A DNA stretch of 18,147 nucleotides from an uncultured Mucispirillum sp. Its GTDB lineage: Bacteria > Chrysiogenota > Deferribacteres > Deferribacterales > Mucispirillaceae. Each line of letters starts with the position of its first letter. Positions within the stretch are counted from its first letter, which is position 1. A program made the position numbers and the translations under genes. The notes below the pieces were generated by a model, which was not told the DNA's origin, made no database searches, and was given only the letters and a program-made list of their open reading frames with translations. The stretch is taken from NCBI GenBank assembly GCA_910586745.1, contig CAJUJZ010000037.1, positions 1 through 18,147 on the forward strand, given 5' to 3'. This document shows, piece by piece, positions 7,891 to 15,137 of the stretch.

Positions 7891-8937
7891 ATGAATAAAA
7901 CATACACCCATGGTGGCGATATATACAGCTATTATGAAAAATACGGCAGATATCCTGTAGATTTTTCCAGCAGTTTAAACCCACTTAATGCACCACTTGA
8001 AGTAACGAATGCTTATTTAGAAGCATATAAATACAGCTTTGCATATCCACCTTATAATTATAAAGAGTTACGGGAAAAAATAGCAGAAAAAGAGAATACT
8101 TCTATTGAAAATATATGTGTATCAAATGGAGCAGGGGAGCTTATAAGATATATTCCAGTTATTTTTAAGCCAAAAAATGCTTTGATTACAGCACCTGCTT
8201 TCAGTGAATATAAAAAATCGCTTTTAGAATGTAATGTATATGAATATCTGTTAAAAAAGGAAAATAATTTTATGCTGCAGCAGGATTTTTTAGATAATAT
8301 TGTTTCTAAAAATATGGTATTTTTAACAAACCCTGATAACCCTGCAGGTAATCTTATAAGTATAGAATTTATAGAAAAAACAACAGCAAAATGCAGGCAG
8401 GAAAATGCTATTTTAGTGCTTGATGAATGTTTTATTGATTTAGCAGAAAATGGGGAAAGTGCAGTTCCACTGATAAAAAAGTATGATAATCTTATTATTA
8501 TAAAAGCATTTACTAAAACTTATTCATTTGCGGGGTTTAGGCTTGGATATGCTTTAGCAAATGAAAAGATTACTAATATAATAGATAATATGCTTCCGGA
8601 ATGGCGTGTATCTATGCCTGCTAATATGTGTGGAATAGCTGCATTAAGTGATAAATCTTTTATTAATTCATCTATAAACTATATCAAAAAAGAAAAAGAA
8701 TATCTTATAAATAACTTAAAATTATTTAGTTTTACTATATACGGTTCAGAAGCAAACTATATATTTTTTTATGCTGATATTTTTGACTTAAAAGAAAGGC
8801 TTGAAAAATATAATATATTAATAAAGGACTGCTCAAATTACAGTGGACTAGAAAAAGGTTATTACAGAGTGGCAGTAAAAAAACATGAAGATAATGAAAA
8901 ACTGATAAATGCATTAAAGGAAATATTAAATGGCTAA
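7891..8937 (+). CDS. cobD: L-threonine-O-3-phosphate decarboxylase (PLP-dependent)
   Basis: A 348-residue fold-type I PLP enzyme. It opens THGGDIYSYYEKYG, followed by FSSSLNPLNAP, the typical CobD start that distinguishes it from its relative histidinol-phosphate aminotransferase (HisC). NPDNPAG at 147-153 and LDEC at 177-180 are cofactor contacts. KAFTKTYSFAGFRLGY at 205-220 includes the Schiff-base lysine, Lys209. It makes (R)-1-amino-2-propanol O-phosphate for CbiB, encoded just upstream. The ATG follows the cbiB stop by 5 bases with only a weak ribosome-binding site. The 3' end overlaps cbiP by 8 bases. Context plus the N-terminal motif make a HisC role unlikely. Confidence 0.93.
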   Translation: MNKTYTHGGDIYSYYEKYGRYPVDFSSSLNPLNAPLEVTNAYLEAYKYSFAYPPYNYKELREKIAEKENTSIENICVSNGAGELIRYIPVIFKPKNALITAPAFSEYKKSLLECNVYEYLLKKENNFMLQQDFLDNIVSKNMVFLTNPDNPAGNLISIEFIEKTTAKCRQENAILVLDECFIDLAENGESAVPLIKKYDNLIIIKAFTKTYSFAGFRLGYALANEKITNIIDNMLPEWRVSMPANMCGIAALSDKSFINSSINYIKKEKEYLINNLKLFSFTIYGSEANYIFFYADIFDLKERLEKYNILIKDCSNYSGLEKGYYRVAVKKHEDNEKLINALKEILNG

Positions 8938-10435
8938 ATGTATAATGGTGCAGGGCACTTCATCAAATGTGGGAAAAAGTCTTATTAGTGCAGGCTTATG
9001 CAGAATATTTGCTAATGCTGGATATAAAACTGCTCCATTTAAATCACAGAATATGGCACTTAATTCATATATTACAAAAGAGGGCTTTGAAATAGGCAGG
9101 GCTCAGGCTGTGCAGGCAGAATGTGCATATCAGCATATAGATGTAAGGTTTAACCCTGTTCTATTAAAGCCAACAGGTAATAAAACAAGCCAGATTATAA
9201 TAAACGGCGAAGTATACGGCAATATGACGGCTGCTGAATATTTTGCAGAAAAGCATAAGTTTATTAAATATGTAAAAGAAAGCTATGAAAGTTTAAATAA
9301 AGAATATGATGTAATAGTTATAGAAGGGGCAGGAAGCCCTGCAGAAATAAACTTAAACCATAAAGATTTTGTAAATATGGGTATGGCTCAAATTGCTCAA
9401 TCTCCTGTGCTTTTAGCAGGTGATATTGACAGAGGCGGGGTATTTGCATCCCTTTATGGCACAGTAGAGCTTTTAAAAGAGTATAAAAATTATTTTAAAG
9501 GCTTTATTATTAATAAATTCAGAGGCGATAAGGCTATATTAGAGTCAGGTCTTATACATTTAGAAAAATTAACAGGTATAGATGTATTAGGTGTGCTGCC
9601 CTTTAAAAAATTTAATATAGATGAAGAAGACAGTCTTGCAGAAATATTAAGAAATACAGAAAAAGGCTTAATTGATATAGCTGTTGTCAAACTTCCAAGA
9701 ATATCAAATTTTACTGATTTTGCAGTTTTTGAATATTATGACGGAGTAAAAGTCAGGTATATTAATAATATTGCAGATTTTGGCGAGCCTGATTTGCTTA
9801 TAATTCCCGGCACAAAAAATACTATTGATGATATGAAATATATCCGCTCATCAGGGCTTATTACAAAAATAATACAGTATGCTGAAACAGGCAAAGGAAT
9901 TATTGGAATATGCGGCGGTTATCAGATGCTTACAAGCATTATCAAAGACCCGTATAATATGGAAGCTGGCGGCAATGTGCAGGGACTGGGTTTAATAAAA
10001 GCAGAAACTATTTTTGAAAAAGAGAAAGTAAGAACAGTAGTGCAGGGAAAATTTAATAATATAAAAGGTTATTTTTCATTTTTAAATGGAGCAGAGTTTG
10101 CAGGCTATGAAATACATATGGGCAGAACTTATTCTGATAACTGCAATATTTCTGAAATAAAAGATACATTTGGCAGTGTTAAATATGACGGACTTTCTGA
10201 AAATAATATATTAGGCACATATATACATGGTGTTTTTGATGCAGGTGATGTGGTTAAAAGAATAATAGATAAGTTAAAGCAGGAAAAAGGAATAGATAAA
10301 ATTACAGAAGAAAAAGATATAAATGAATTAAAAAATAGGGAATATGAAAAACTTGCAGATATGCTTGTGAATTATTTAGATATTTCTAAAATATATGAAA
10401 TAATGGAAAAAGGAGTGCAGTATGGCAAAAGATAA
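8930..10435 (+). CDS. cbiP: Adenosylcobyric acid synthase (glutamine-hydrolysing)
   Basis: A 501-residue enzyme amidating the b, d, e and g side chains of adenosylcobyrinate a,c-diamide. MVQGTSSNVGKS at 6-17 is the ATPase P-loop, followed by FKSQNMALNSYIT at 38-50, a CbiP hallmark. GDIDRGGVFASLYGT at 164-178 is also diagnostic. The amidotransferase domain has IPGTKNT at 292-298, the nucleophile Cys328 in GICGGYQML and the catalytic-site His433 in LGTYIHGVFD. Length and domain order are standard. AAAGGA lies about 8 bases before the ATG, which overlaps cobD. The 3' end overlaps the adenosyltransferase gene by 14 bases. It acts after CbiA and the adenosyltransferase and before CbiB. Confidence 0.97.
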   Translation: MAKCIMVQGTSSNVGKSLISAGLCRIFANAGYKTAPFKSQNMALNSYITKEGFEIGRAQAVQAECAYQHIDVRFNPVLLKPTGNKTSQIIINGEVYGNMTAAEYFAEKHKFIKYVKESYESLNKEYDVIVIEGAGSPAEINLNHKDFVNMGMAQIAQSPVLLAGDIDRGGVFASLYGTVELLKEYKNYFKGFIINKFRGDKAILESGLIHLEKLTGIDVLGVLPFKKFNIDEEDSLAEILRNTEKGLIDIAVVKLPRISNFTDFAVFEYYDGVKVRYINNIADFGEPDLLIIPGTKNTIDDMKYIRSSGLITKIIQYAETGKGIIGICGGYQMLTSIIKDPYNMEAGGNVQGLGLIKAETIFEKEKVRTVVQGKFNNIKGYFSFLNGAEFAGYEIHMGRTYSDNCNISEIKDTFGSVKYDGLSENNILGTYIHGVFDAGDVVKRIIDKLKQEKGIDKITEEKDINELKNREYEKLADMLVNYLDISKIYEIMEKGVQYGKR

Positions 10436-10955
10436 AGGACTTATACATATATACTGTGGGGAGAATAAAGGCAAAACTACTGCTGCAGTTGGGCTTGCAG
10501 TCCGCAGTTTTGGCAGTGGTTTTAAAATAATATTTTCCCAGTTTTTAAAAACTTCTCCAAGTGGTGAATTAGTAAGCTTTGAAAAACTTGGTATAAAAGT
10601 TTACAGGATAACAAAACCAAAAGGCTTTACATGGGAAATGAATGAAGAAGAACTGGCACTTTTAGAGCAGGAACATAATAAATTATTTAAAGAAGTGATT
10701 TCTTTAGTGGATGATGATGGCGATAAAACACTGCTTGTATGTGATGAGCTTGTTGGAGCTTATGTGGGCGGCCATATTGATAAAGAAATGGTGATGGATT
10801 TTTTAAATAATAAGCCTGCAAATTTAGAAGTAGTATTAACTGGCAGAAATCCAAGCGAAGAATTAATGGAGATTGCTGATTACATTACTGAAATGAAAAA
10901 AATAAAACACCCTATGGATAAGGGGATAAATGCAAGAAAAGGCATAGAGATGTAA
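10422..10955 (+). CDS. cobO: Cob(I)yrinic acid a,c-diamide adenosyltransferase (CobA/CobO/BtuR family)
   Basis: A 177-residue protein of the CobA/CobO/BtuR adenosyltransferases, which transfer the 5'-deoxyadenosyl group of ATP to Co(I) corrinoids. It has the unusual P-loop YCGENKGKTTAAVG around 11-24, then IIFSQFLKTSPSGE, then LVCDELVGA with the conserved Asp-Glu pair and VVLTGRNPSEELMEIAD. It lacks the longer N-terminal extension of enteric BtuR. The PduO and EutT families have different folds, so they are excluded. AGGAG lies about 6 bases before the ATG inside the end of cbiP. Symbols cobA, cobO and btuR are all used; I use cobO to avoid confusion with the methyltransferase above. Confidence 0.94.
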   Translation: MAKDKGLIHIYCGENKGKTTAAVGLAVRSFGSGFKIIFSQFLKTSPSGELVSFEKLGIKVYRITKPKGFTWEMNEEELALLEQEHNKLFKEVISLVDDDGDKTLLVCDELVGAYVGGHIDKEMVMDFLNNKPANLEVVLTGRNPSEELMEIADYITEMKKIKHPMDKGINARKGIEM

Positions 10956-10963
10956 GGTGAATT

Positions 10964-11590
10964 ATGTATGAAATATTAAACCCTATGGATATAGAAAAAA
11001 GAAGTTTTGAAATAATATCACAAGAACTTGGTGGAACAAATTTAAGCGAACAGGAACTGCTTGTTTTAAAGCGTGTAATACATACTACTGCTGATTTTGA
11101 TTATAAAGAAAACCTTGTATTTAAAAACAATCCTGTAGAAAAAGGCATAGAAGCATTAAAAAATGGTTGTATTATTGTAACTGATACTAATATGGCTCTT
11201 GCTGGAATTAATAAACCGTCACTAAAAAAAGGCGGAAACAGTGCAGTATGCTATATAAGTGATGAAGATGTGGCTCGTGCTGCTAAAGAAAAAGGTGTTA
11301 CAAGAGCTCAAGTAGCAGTTGAAAAAGCTGCCAAATTAAATGAAACTGTTATTTTTGCAATAGGAAATGCACCTACTGCACTTATTAAGATAGATGAGCT
11401 TATAAATAAGGGCGAATTAAATCCTGTATTAATTATTGCCTGTCCTGTAGGTTTTGTAAATGTGGTGGAAAGTAAAGAGTTAATCTTAAAACATAATATT
11501 CCAAGTATCACTGCTGTTGGTAGAAAAGGCGGCTCAAATGTGGCAGCAGCAGTAATTAATGCTATGCTTTATCAGGCATTTCCAAGGTGA
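10964..11590 (+). CDS. cbiC: Cobalt-precorrin-8 methylmutase
   Basis: A 208-residue enzyme that moves the C11 methyl group to C12, giving cobyrinate. NPMDIEKRSFEII at the start and VIHTTADFDY, with catalytic His40, are the CbiC/CobH signatures. IVTDTNMALAGI, FAIGNAPTAL and CPVGFVNVVESKELI follow in the expected order. The last contains the conserved VGFV substrate-pocket segment. Length is normal. The product goes to CbiA. It lies 8 bases after the adenosyltransferase gene with AAGGTGA upstream of the ATG. It is out of pathway order relative to CbiET, which is common in cbi operons. Confidence 0.96.
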   Translation: MYEILNPMDIEKRSFEIISQELGGTNLSEQELLVLKRVIHTTADFDYKENLVFKNNPVEKGIEALKNGCIIVTDTNMALAGINKPSLKKGGNSAVCYISDEDVARAAKEKGVTRAQVAVEKAAKLNETVIFAIGNAPTALIKIDELINKGELNPVLIIACPVGFVNVVESKELILKHNIPSITAVGRKGGSNVAAAVINAMLYQAFPR

Positions 11591-11593
11591 TGT

Positions 11594-12670
11594 ATGAAAG
11601 ATGTTGAAAAAATAATAAGTGAAATAAAAGGAGCTGATATTTCAGCAGTAGAAAAAGCACAAATCAGGCAGGATAATCTTTTAAAACCAAAAGGCAGTTT
11701 AGGCACTCTTGAAAAAATAAGTGTAAAACTTGCAGGCATTACAGGTAAAATTAATAACAGTGCAGATAAAAGAATAGTTTTTCTTTTTGGTGCAGATAAT
11801 GGCATTTATGAAGAAGGAGTGGCTGCAACGCCCCAGCATTTTACAAAAACATTAATTTTAAGTTATGCTGATAATGCAGGAACAGGTATTAATACAATTA
11901 CCAAAAGCTGTAATACAGACTTAAAGCTTATAGATATGGGTATTAAAGGCGGTGTTAGTCATAAAAATATAGATAATAGAAACTTGATGATTAATGGCAC
12001 AAATAACTTTATGAAAGAAAAAGCAATACCTTATGATATTGTTATAAAGGCAGTGCATACTGGCATAGAGTATGCGAAATATGCTTATGATAACAACTAT
12101 AATATTATAGGCAGCGGAGAAATAGGTATGGCAAATACTACAACTGCTGCAGCCTGTATTATGTCATTTATCAAAAGCAGTGACAGCGGGCTTATAGGAA
12201 GAGGAGCAGGGCTTAAAGATGAACAGCTTGAAATAAAGCGTAATGTAATAAGGCATGCTTTAATTGATTATGACTTATTTAATCAAGAACCTTTTGAAGT
12301 GCTGACTTGTGTGGGCGGTCTTGATATTGCTGCTATGACAGGCTTATATCTTGGTGCTGCATATTACAGAATACCTGTTGTAATAGACGGGCTTATTTCT
12401 GCAGCTGCAGCATTAACAGCTTATAATATAAATAATAAAACAGTTGATTTTATGTTTACATCTCATTTATCAGAAGAGCCAGCTTATATTCAGGCAGTAA
12501 ATATTCTAGGGCTAGAACCAATACTTAATTTACATATGAGATTAGGTGAAGGCAGCGGCTGCCCTGTTGCTATGCAGATTATACAAAATGCCTGCGATAT
12601 CATGAATAATATGCAGACTTTTCAGGATATTAATTTAGAAGAAGAGTATAGGAAAGATATAAAAATGTAA
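11594..12670 (+). CDS. cobT: Nicotinate-nucleotide--dimethylbenzimidazole phosphoribosyltransferase
   Basis: A 358-residue cytosolic enzyme making alpha-ribazole phosphate from nicotinate mononucleotide and a lower-ligand base. KPKGSLGTLE at 31-40, GADNGIYEEGVAATP at 67-80, GEIGMANTTTAAA at 175-187 and GRGAGL at 202-207 line the active site. MRLGEGSGCP carries the catalytic Glu319, which corresponds to Salmonella Glu317. Length is normal. The ATG at 11594 follows the cbiC stop by 3 bases with AAGGTG 5 bases upstream. An overlapping ATG at 11590 is out of frame. Whether the base is dimethylbenzimidazole or another benzimidazole or purine cannot be told; no bza or bluB gene is in the window. 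It is the last gene of the operon and precedes a terminator hairpin. Confidence 0.96.
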   Translation: MKDVEKIISEIKGADISAVEKAQIRQDNLLKPKGSLGTLEKISVKLAGITGKINNSADKRIVFLFGADNGIYEEGVAATPQHFTKTLILSYADNAGTGINTITKSCNTDLKLIDMGIKGGVSHKNIDNRNLMINGTNNFMKEKAIPYDIVIKAVHTGIEYAKYAYDNNYNIIGSGEIGMANTTTAAACIMSFIKSSDSGLIGRGAGLKDEQLEIKRNVIRHALIDYDLFNQEPFEVLTCVGGLDIAAMTGLYLGAAYYRIPVVIDGLISAAAALTAYNINNKTVDFMFTSHLSEEPAYIQAVNILGLEPILNLHMRLGEGSGCPVAMQIIQNACDIMNNMQTFQDINLEEEYRKDIKM

Positions 12671-12704
12671 AAAAGTTTGCAGTATAATATGTTATATTAA
12701 GTAT

Positions 12705-12739
12705 GCCTGCCTGAAATTTTCAAGCAGGCTGTATTTTTT
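12705..12739 (+). terminator. Intrinsic terminator of the cobalamin operon
   Basis: GCCTGC at 12705-12710 pairs with GCAGGC at 12724-12729. Inside, TGAAA pairs with TTTCA, with one C.A mismatch between the two helices. A T-run follows at 12734-12739 (TGTATTTTTT). It lies 35 bases after the cobT stop and directly at the 3' end of the convergent lipoprotein gene, so the hairpin may serve both, although the leftward side lacks a clear T-run. Confidence 0.85.
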
Positions 12740-13589
12740 ATGGAACTTGAATAGGTGCAGGTATACCTTTAAGTTTAATTGTTGTTGGCAGATATGTATC
12801 CTGTATATTTATTGTAAAAGAGGTTTCTTTTTCAACCTGTCCGTTGTAACTTATGCTAATTGCACACGGATTTGATACAGCTCGTAGTTTTATACAATTT
12901 TTATAGTCAGTATTATTTATGGTAAACTTTTCTTCCTGGTCATTTACTGTAAACCCATTACTATCTTTTGTAATATTATCTTTTAATTGTTCATATCCAT
13001 AACTTGTTATTACAGGGCTTGTTGAATGATATGATTCTATCCAGTTATTGTTGTTTTTTGTATAGATATATTCAGGTTTGCTGGGAGTTAAAATTACAAA
13101 TTTATTTTCACTGTTTGTAATTTCAAGTTTTTCACTATCCAATGCTGGAATATTATTTGCAGTGTCATAAGCAGGATGTAATTTTTTTAAAGCACCTAAT
13201 AGTATATTTTTACTTGTTATCACATTATTATTTTCATCTGTAATAGAAATATCTACACTATATACTCGTGTTTCTTTTTTATTAGGTTTTAATGAAAACA
13301 TATATCCAAATAATGAATTGCCTTGATTTATAGTAAAATTATCAATAGTATCATTATTAAATACAATATTTGTCTTATATCCGTAATATTCATAAGCATT
13401 TACTGCTGATATTATAAAATCAGTATTGTTGTCTTTTTTCAATACTGATGTATTATTTGTAACAGATATGTTTATAGATACTGGCTCTGGTTTTGGCGGC
13501 ATTGGTGTAATGATTTCTGTTGTAATATCATTGTCGCATCCAAAAAGCATAAAAGAGCATATAACAGATATAATTGAAAGTTTTTTCAT
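12738..13589 (-). CDS. Predicted lipoprotein of unknown function
   Basis: I do not recognise the family of this 283-residue protein. It starts MKKLSIISVICSFMLFGC, a typical lipoprotein signal peptide (two lysines, a hydrophobic core, lipobox-like LFGC) with Cys18 as the expected lipidated residue. DND follows; in enterobacteria Asp at +2 would favour inner-membrane retention, but that rule may not apply here. A proline-rich tether (PMPPKPEP, 29-36) precedes an Asn/Thr-rich, apparently all-beta body, perhaps two Ig-like or similar domains, with Cys232 and Cys242 possibly paired. No catalytic motif is seen. GGAGAT lies 5 bases before the ATG. It is convergent with cobT and transcribed alone from a promoter containing a C9 tract, with an inverted copy of its 5' end nearby. 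A surface antigen, adhesin or glycan-related role would be guesswork. Confidence 0.85.
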   Translation of the reverse strand: MKKLSIISVICSFMLFGCDNDITTEIITPMPPKPEPVSINISVTNNTSVLKKDNNTDFIISAVNAYEYYGYKTNIVFNNDTIDNFTINQGNSLFGYMFSLKPNKKETRVYSVDISITDENNNVITSKNILLGALKKLHPAYDTANNIPALDSEKLEITNSENKFVILTPSKPEYIYTKNNNNWIESYHSTSPVITSYGYEQLKDNITKDSNGFTVNDQEEKFTINNTDYKNCIKLRAVSNPCAISISYNGQVEKETSFTINIQDTYLPTTIKLKGIPAPIQVP

Positions 13590-13663
13590 AAATTATCTCC
13601 ATATTTTAATTTTTGCTTATTCTATCATGGGGGGGGGAATGTCAAGGGTTGATTAGCTTTCTA
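13540..13663. repeat. Inverted repeat, left copy (promoter plus signal-peptide start of the lipoprotein gene)
   Basis: This copy runs from the lipobox codons of the lipoprotein gene through its ribosome-binding site and C9 promoter to about 18 bases beyond the -35 box. Its reverse complement matches 13971-14097 at over 80% by eye, with exact blocks over the -35, the C9 tract and the codons for SIISVICS. Differences upstream of the start codon are mostly transitions. Confidence 0.9.
13619..13645 (-). promoter_or_regulatory. Lipoprotein promoter with C9 tract in the spacer
   Basis: Read leftward: TTGACA (13645-13640, perfect -35), a 15-base spacer TT-C9-ATGA, then TAGAAT (13624-13619, 5 of 6 to the -10 consensus) preceded by TG as an extended -10. 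The nine-base homopolymer occupies most of the spacer. With 15 bases the spacing is 2 short of the 17-base optimum, so gain or loss of C's by slippage should change promoter strength. The start codon lies about 30 bases downstream of the -10. Confidence 0.75.
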
Positions 13664-13970
13664 ATAATCTTTTATGCCTATACTTCATATTAATTTTCTC
13701 TCAAATTTACACTGACTGTGGATAAAATGATGAATACTATTTCTAATAAAAATTTATATTAGGGAATACTTAATAAGTTATATAATAGAAGTAAAGTATT
13801 AACTTTTATCGCAAGTTTTGATATACTCGTTTTGCAGCTTATTAGTTTGTTAGTTTTGCTTTTTTTACTAAACTCATTACAACAAGGTTGTGAGGCTGTT
13901 TCTATATATAATCTCTGTTTTTTGCATTATTATTCATTACTTACAATATTATTATTTAAAAAATGGGGGA
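13664..13970. other. AT-rich spacer between the inverted repeats, no gene seen
   Basis: About 307 bases between the two repeat arms. It has no open frame longer than a few dozen codons in any frame, no ribosome-binding site with a plausible gene, no tRNA-like cloverleaf and no tandem repeat. It is richer in A+T than the neighbouring genes. Both C9 promoters point away from it. It might be upstream regulatory DNA left over from the duplication, or simply filler. Confidence 0.6.
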
Positions 13971-14097
13971 TAGGAAGTTAATTAACCCTTGACATTCCCC
14001 CCCCCGTGATAAAATAAGCAAAAAAGTTAGAATATGAAGACAGCTTATGACAAAATTTTCAATTATATCTGTTATATGCTCTTTTTATGCTTTTTGG
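13971..14097. repeat. Inverted repeat, right copy
   Basis: The inverted counterpart of 13540-13663, with about 307 bases between them. Homology stops sharply at TTTTTGG (14097), the lipobox region of the lipoprotein gene, and at TAGGAAG (13971) on the inner side. Read rightward it carries the same TTGACA-TT-C9 promoter, an AAGC-poly(A) leader and an ATG with the same signal-peptide codons. Confidence 0.9.
13989..14015 (+). promoter_or_regulatory. Second C9-spacer promoter, facing the rml operon
   Basis: TTGACA (13989-13994), a 15-base spacer TT-C9-GTGA (C's at 13997-14005), then TAAAAT (14010-14015), again with TG before it as an extended -10. Layout and tract length are identical to the lipoprotein promoter but it points right. 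No terminator-like hairpin lies between it and rmlA at 14252, so transcription could continue into the rhamnose genes with a leader of about 230 bases. Confidence 0.65.
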
Positions 14098-14148
14098 TTA
14101 AGGAATAAAATAACAAAATATTACTTTGTGATATTTGCGGCGAGATAG
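14047..14148 (+). pseudogene. Remnant 5' end of a lipoprotein gene paralogue
   Basis: The ATG at 14047 opens MTKFSIISVICSF, matching the intact gene's MKKLSIISVICSF. One additional T in the T-run at 14082-14086 (five T's against four) shifts the frame before the lipobox, so the reading becomes YAFWLRN and stops at TAG 14146-14148 after 33 codons. Nucleotide similarity to the intact gene ends at 14097, so only the signal-peptide coding start was copied or kept. It has only a weak GAAGA ribosome-binding site. It could act as an untranslated or short leader-peptide region for the rml transcript. Confidence 0.7.
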
Positions 14149-14188
14149 TTATATAGTTTATTGCACATATGTTTATTTTTTATTTTAC

Positions 14189-14216
14189 TTGCATTTTATA
14201 AAATAATATGTATATC
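14189..14216 (+). promoter_or_regulatory. Possible weak promoter directly before rmlA
   Basis: TTGCAT (14189-14194) and TATATC (14211-14216) are 16 bases apart in a very A+T-rich stretch. Matches to consensus are partial and such boxes are expected by chance in this composition, so this is offered only as the alternative to the C9 promoter upstream. Confidence 0.25.
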
Positions 14217-14251
14217 TATTTAGTATATATCATCAGTGGAGGAAAGCTTGT

Positions 14252-15130
14252 ATGAAAGGAATAATATTGGCAGGTGGGTCAGGCACAAGGCTTTATCCGC
14301 TTACTTTAACTATATCTAAACAGCTGCTGCCTGTATATGATAAGCCAATGATTTTTTATCCATTATCTACACTTATGCTTGCAGGTATTAAAGATATTCT
14401 TATTATTTCTACACCGCATGATTTACCTAAATTTAAAGAACTTTTAGGTGACGGCTCATCTTACGGTATTCATTTGTCCTATGAAGAGCAGCCAAGTCCA
14501 GATGGTTTGGCACAGGCATTTATAATAGGAGAAAAGTTTATAGATGGTGATTCATGTGCTATGATATTAGGCGATAATATATTTTATGGCAATGGTTTAT
14601 CAAGACACCTGCAAAGAGCAGCAGGGCAGACTAACGGGGCTACAATATTTGGTTATTATGTTGATGACCCTGAACGGTTTGGAATTGTAGAGTTTGATGC
14701 AAATGGCAAAGCTGTATCCATTGAGGAAAAACCAAAAAATCCTAAATCCAGCTACTGTGTTACAGGACTTTATTTTTATGATAACAGAGTCTGTGAATTT
14801 GCGAAACAGGTGAAACCGTCAGCAAGAGGCGAGCTTGAGATTACTGATTTAAATAATATGTATTTAAAAGACGGTTCATTAAATGTTGTAACTCTTGGCA
14901 GAGGCTATGCATGGCTTGATACTGGCACAATAGAGGCTCTTGCTCATGCTGGAGAGTTTATCAGAGTTATAGAAAAACGGCAGGGAATACAAGTAGCAGC
15001 AGTTGAAGAAATTGCATACCGTCAAGGCTGGATAAGTAAAGAAGAATTATTAGTATCTGCTAAAAAATATGGCAAAAGTCTGTATGGAGAGTTTTTAAAC
15101 TTAGTAGCAGACGGAGCATATTTAGGATAG
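14252..15130 (+). CDS. rmlA: Glucose-1-phosphate thymidylyltransferase
   Basis: A 292-residue nucleotidyltransferase, the first enzyme of dTDP-L-rhamnose synthesis, making dTDP-glucose from dTTP and glucose 1-phosphate. The nucleotide loop LAGGSGTRLYPLT is at 6-18, with KQLLPVYDKPMIFYPL following. LGDNIFYG with the metal-binding Asp is at 106-113, and EEKP at 158-161. The C-terminal part has the usual WLDTGT motif. Length is standard for RmlA/RfbA. A strong GGAGGAAA lies about 8 bases before the ATG. It leads the order rmlA-rmlC-rmlB-rmlD with short gaps. Its transcription may come from the C9 promoter about 240 bases upstream. Confidence 0.97.
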   Translation: MKGIILAGGSGTRLYPLTLTISKQLLPVYDKPMIFYPLSTLMLAGIKDILIISTPHDLPKFKELLGDGSSYGIHLSYEEQPSPDGLAQAFIIGEKFIDGDSCAMILGDNIFYGNGLSRHLQRAAGQTNGATIFGYYVDDPERFGIVEFDANGKAVSIEEKPKNPKSSYCVTGLYFYDNRVCEFAKQVKPSARGELEITDLNNMYLKDGSLNVVTLGRGYAWLDTGTIEALAHAGEFIRVIEKRQGIQVAAVEEIAYRQGWISKEELLVSAKKYGKSLYGEFLNLVADGAYLG

Positions 15131-15137
15131 GTAAAAA

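Noticed and set aside
13426..13656. Rightward 76-codon frame opposite the lipoprotein gene start
   Set aside because: It is antisense to the lipoprotein signal peptide and runs through the G9 tract; it is a shadow frame.
13664..13970. Small RNA or tRNA in the spacer between inverted repeats
   Set aside because: No cloverleaf, no promoter-terminator pair and no stable G+C-bearing hairpin could be found by eye.
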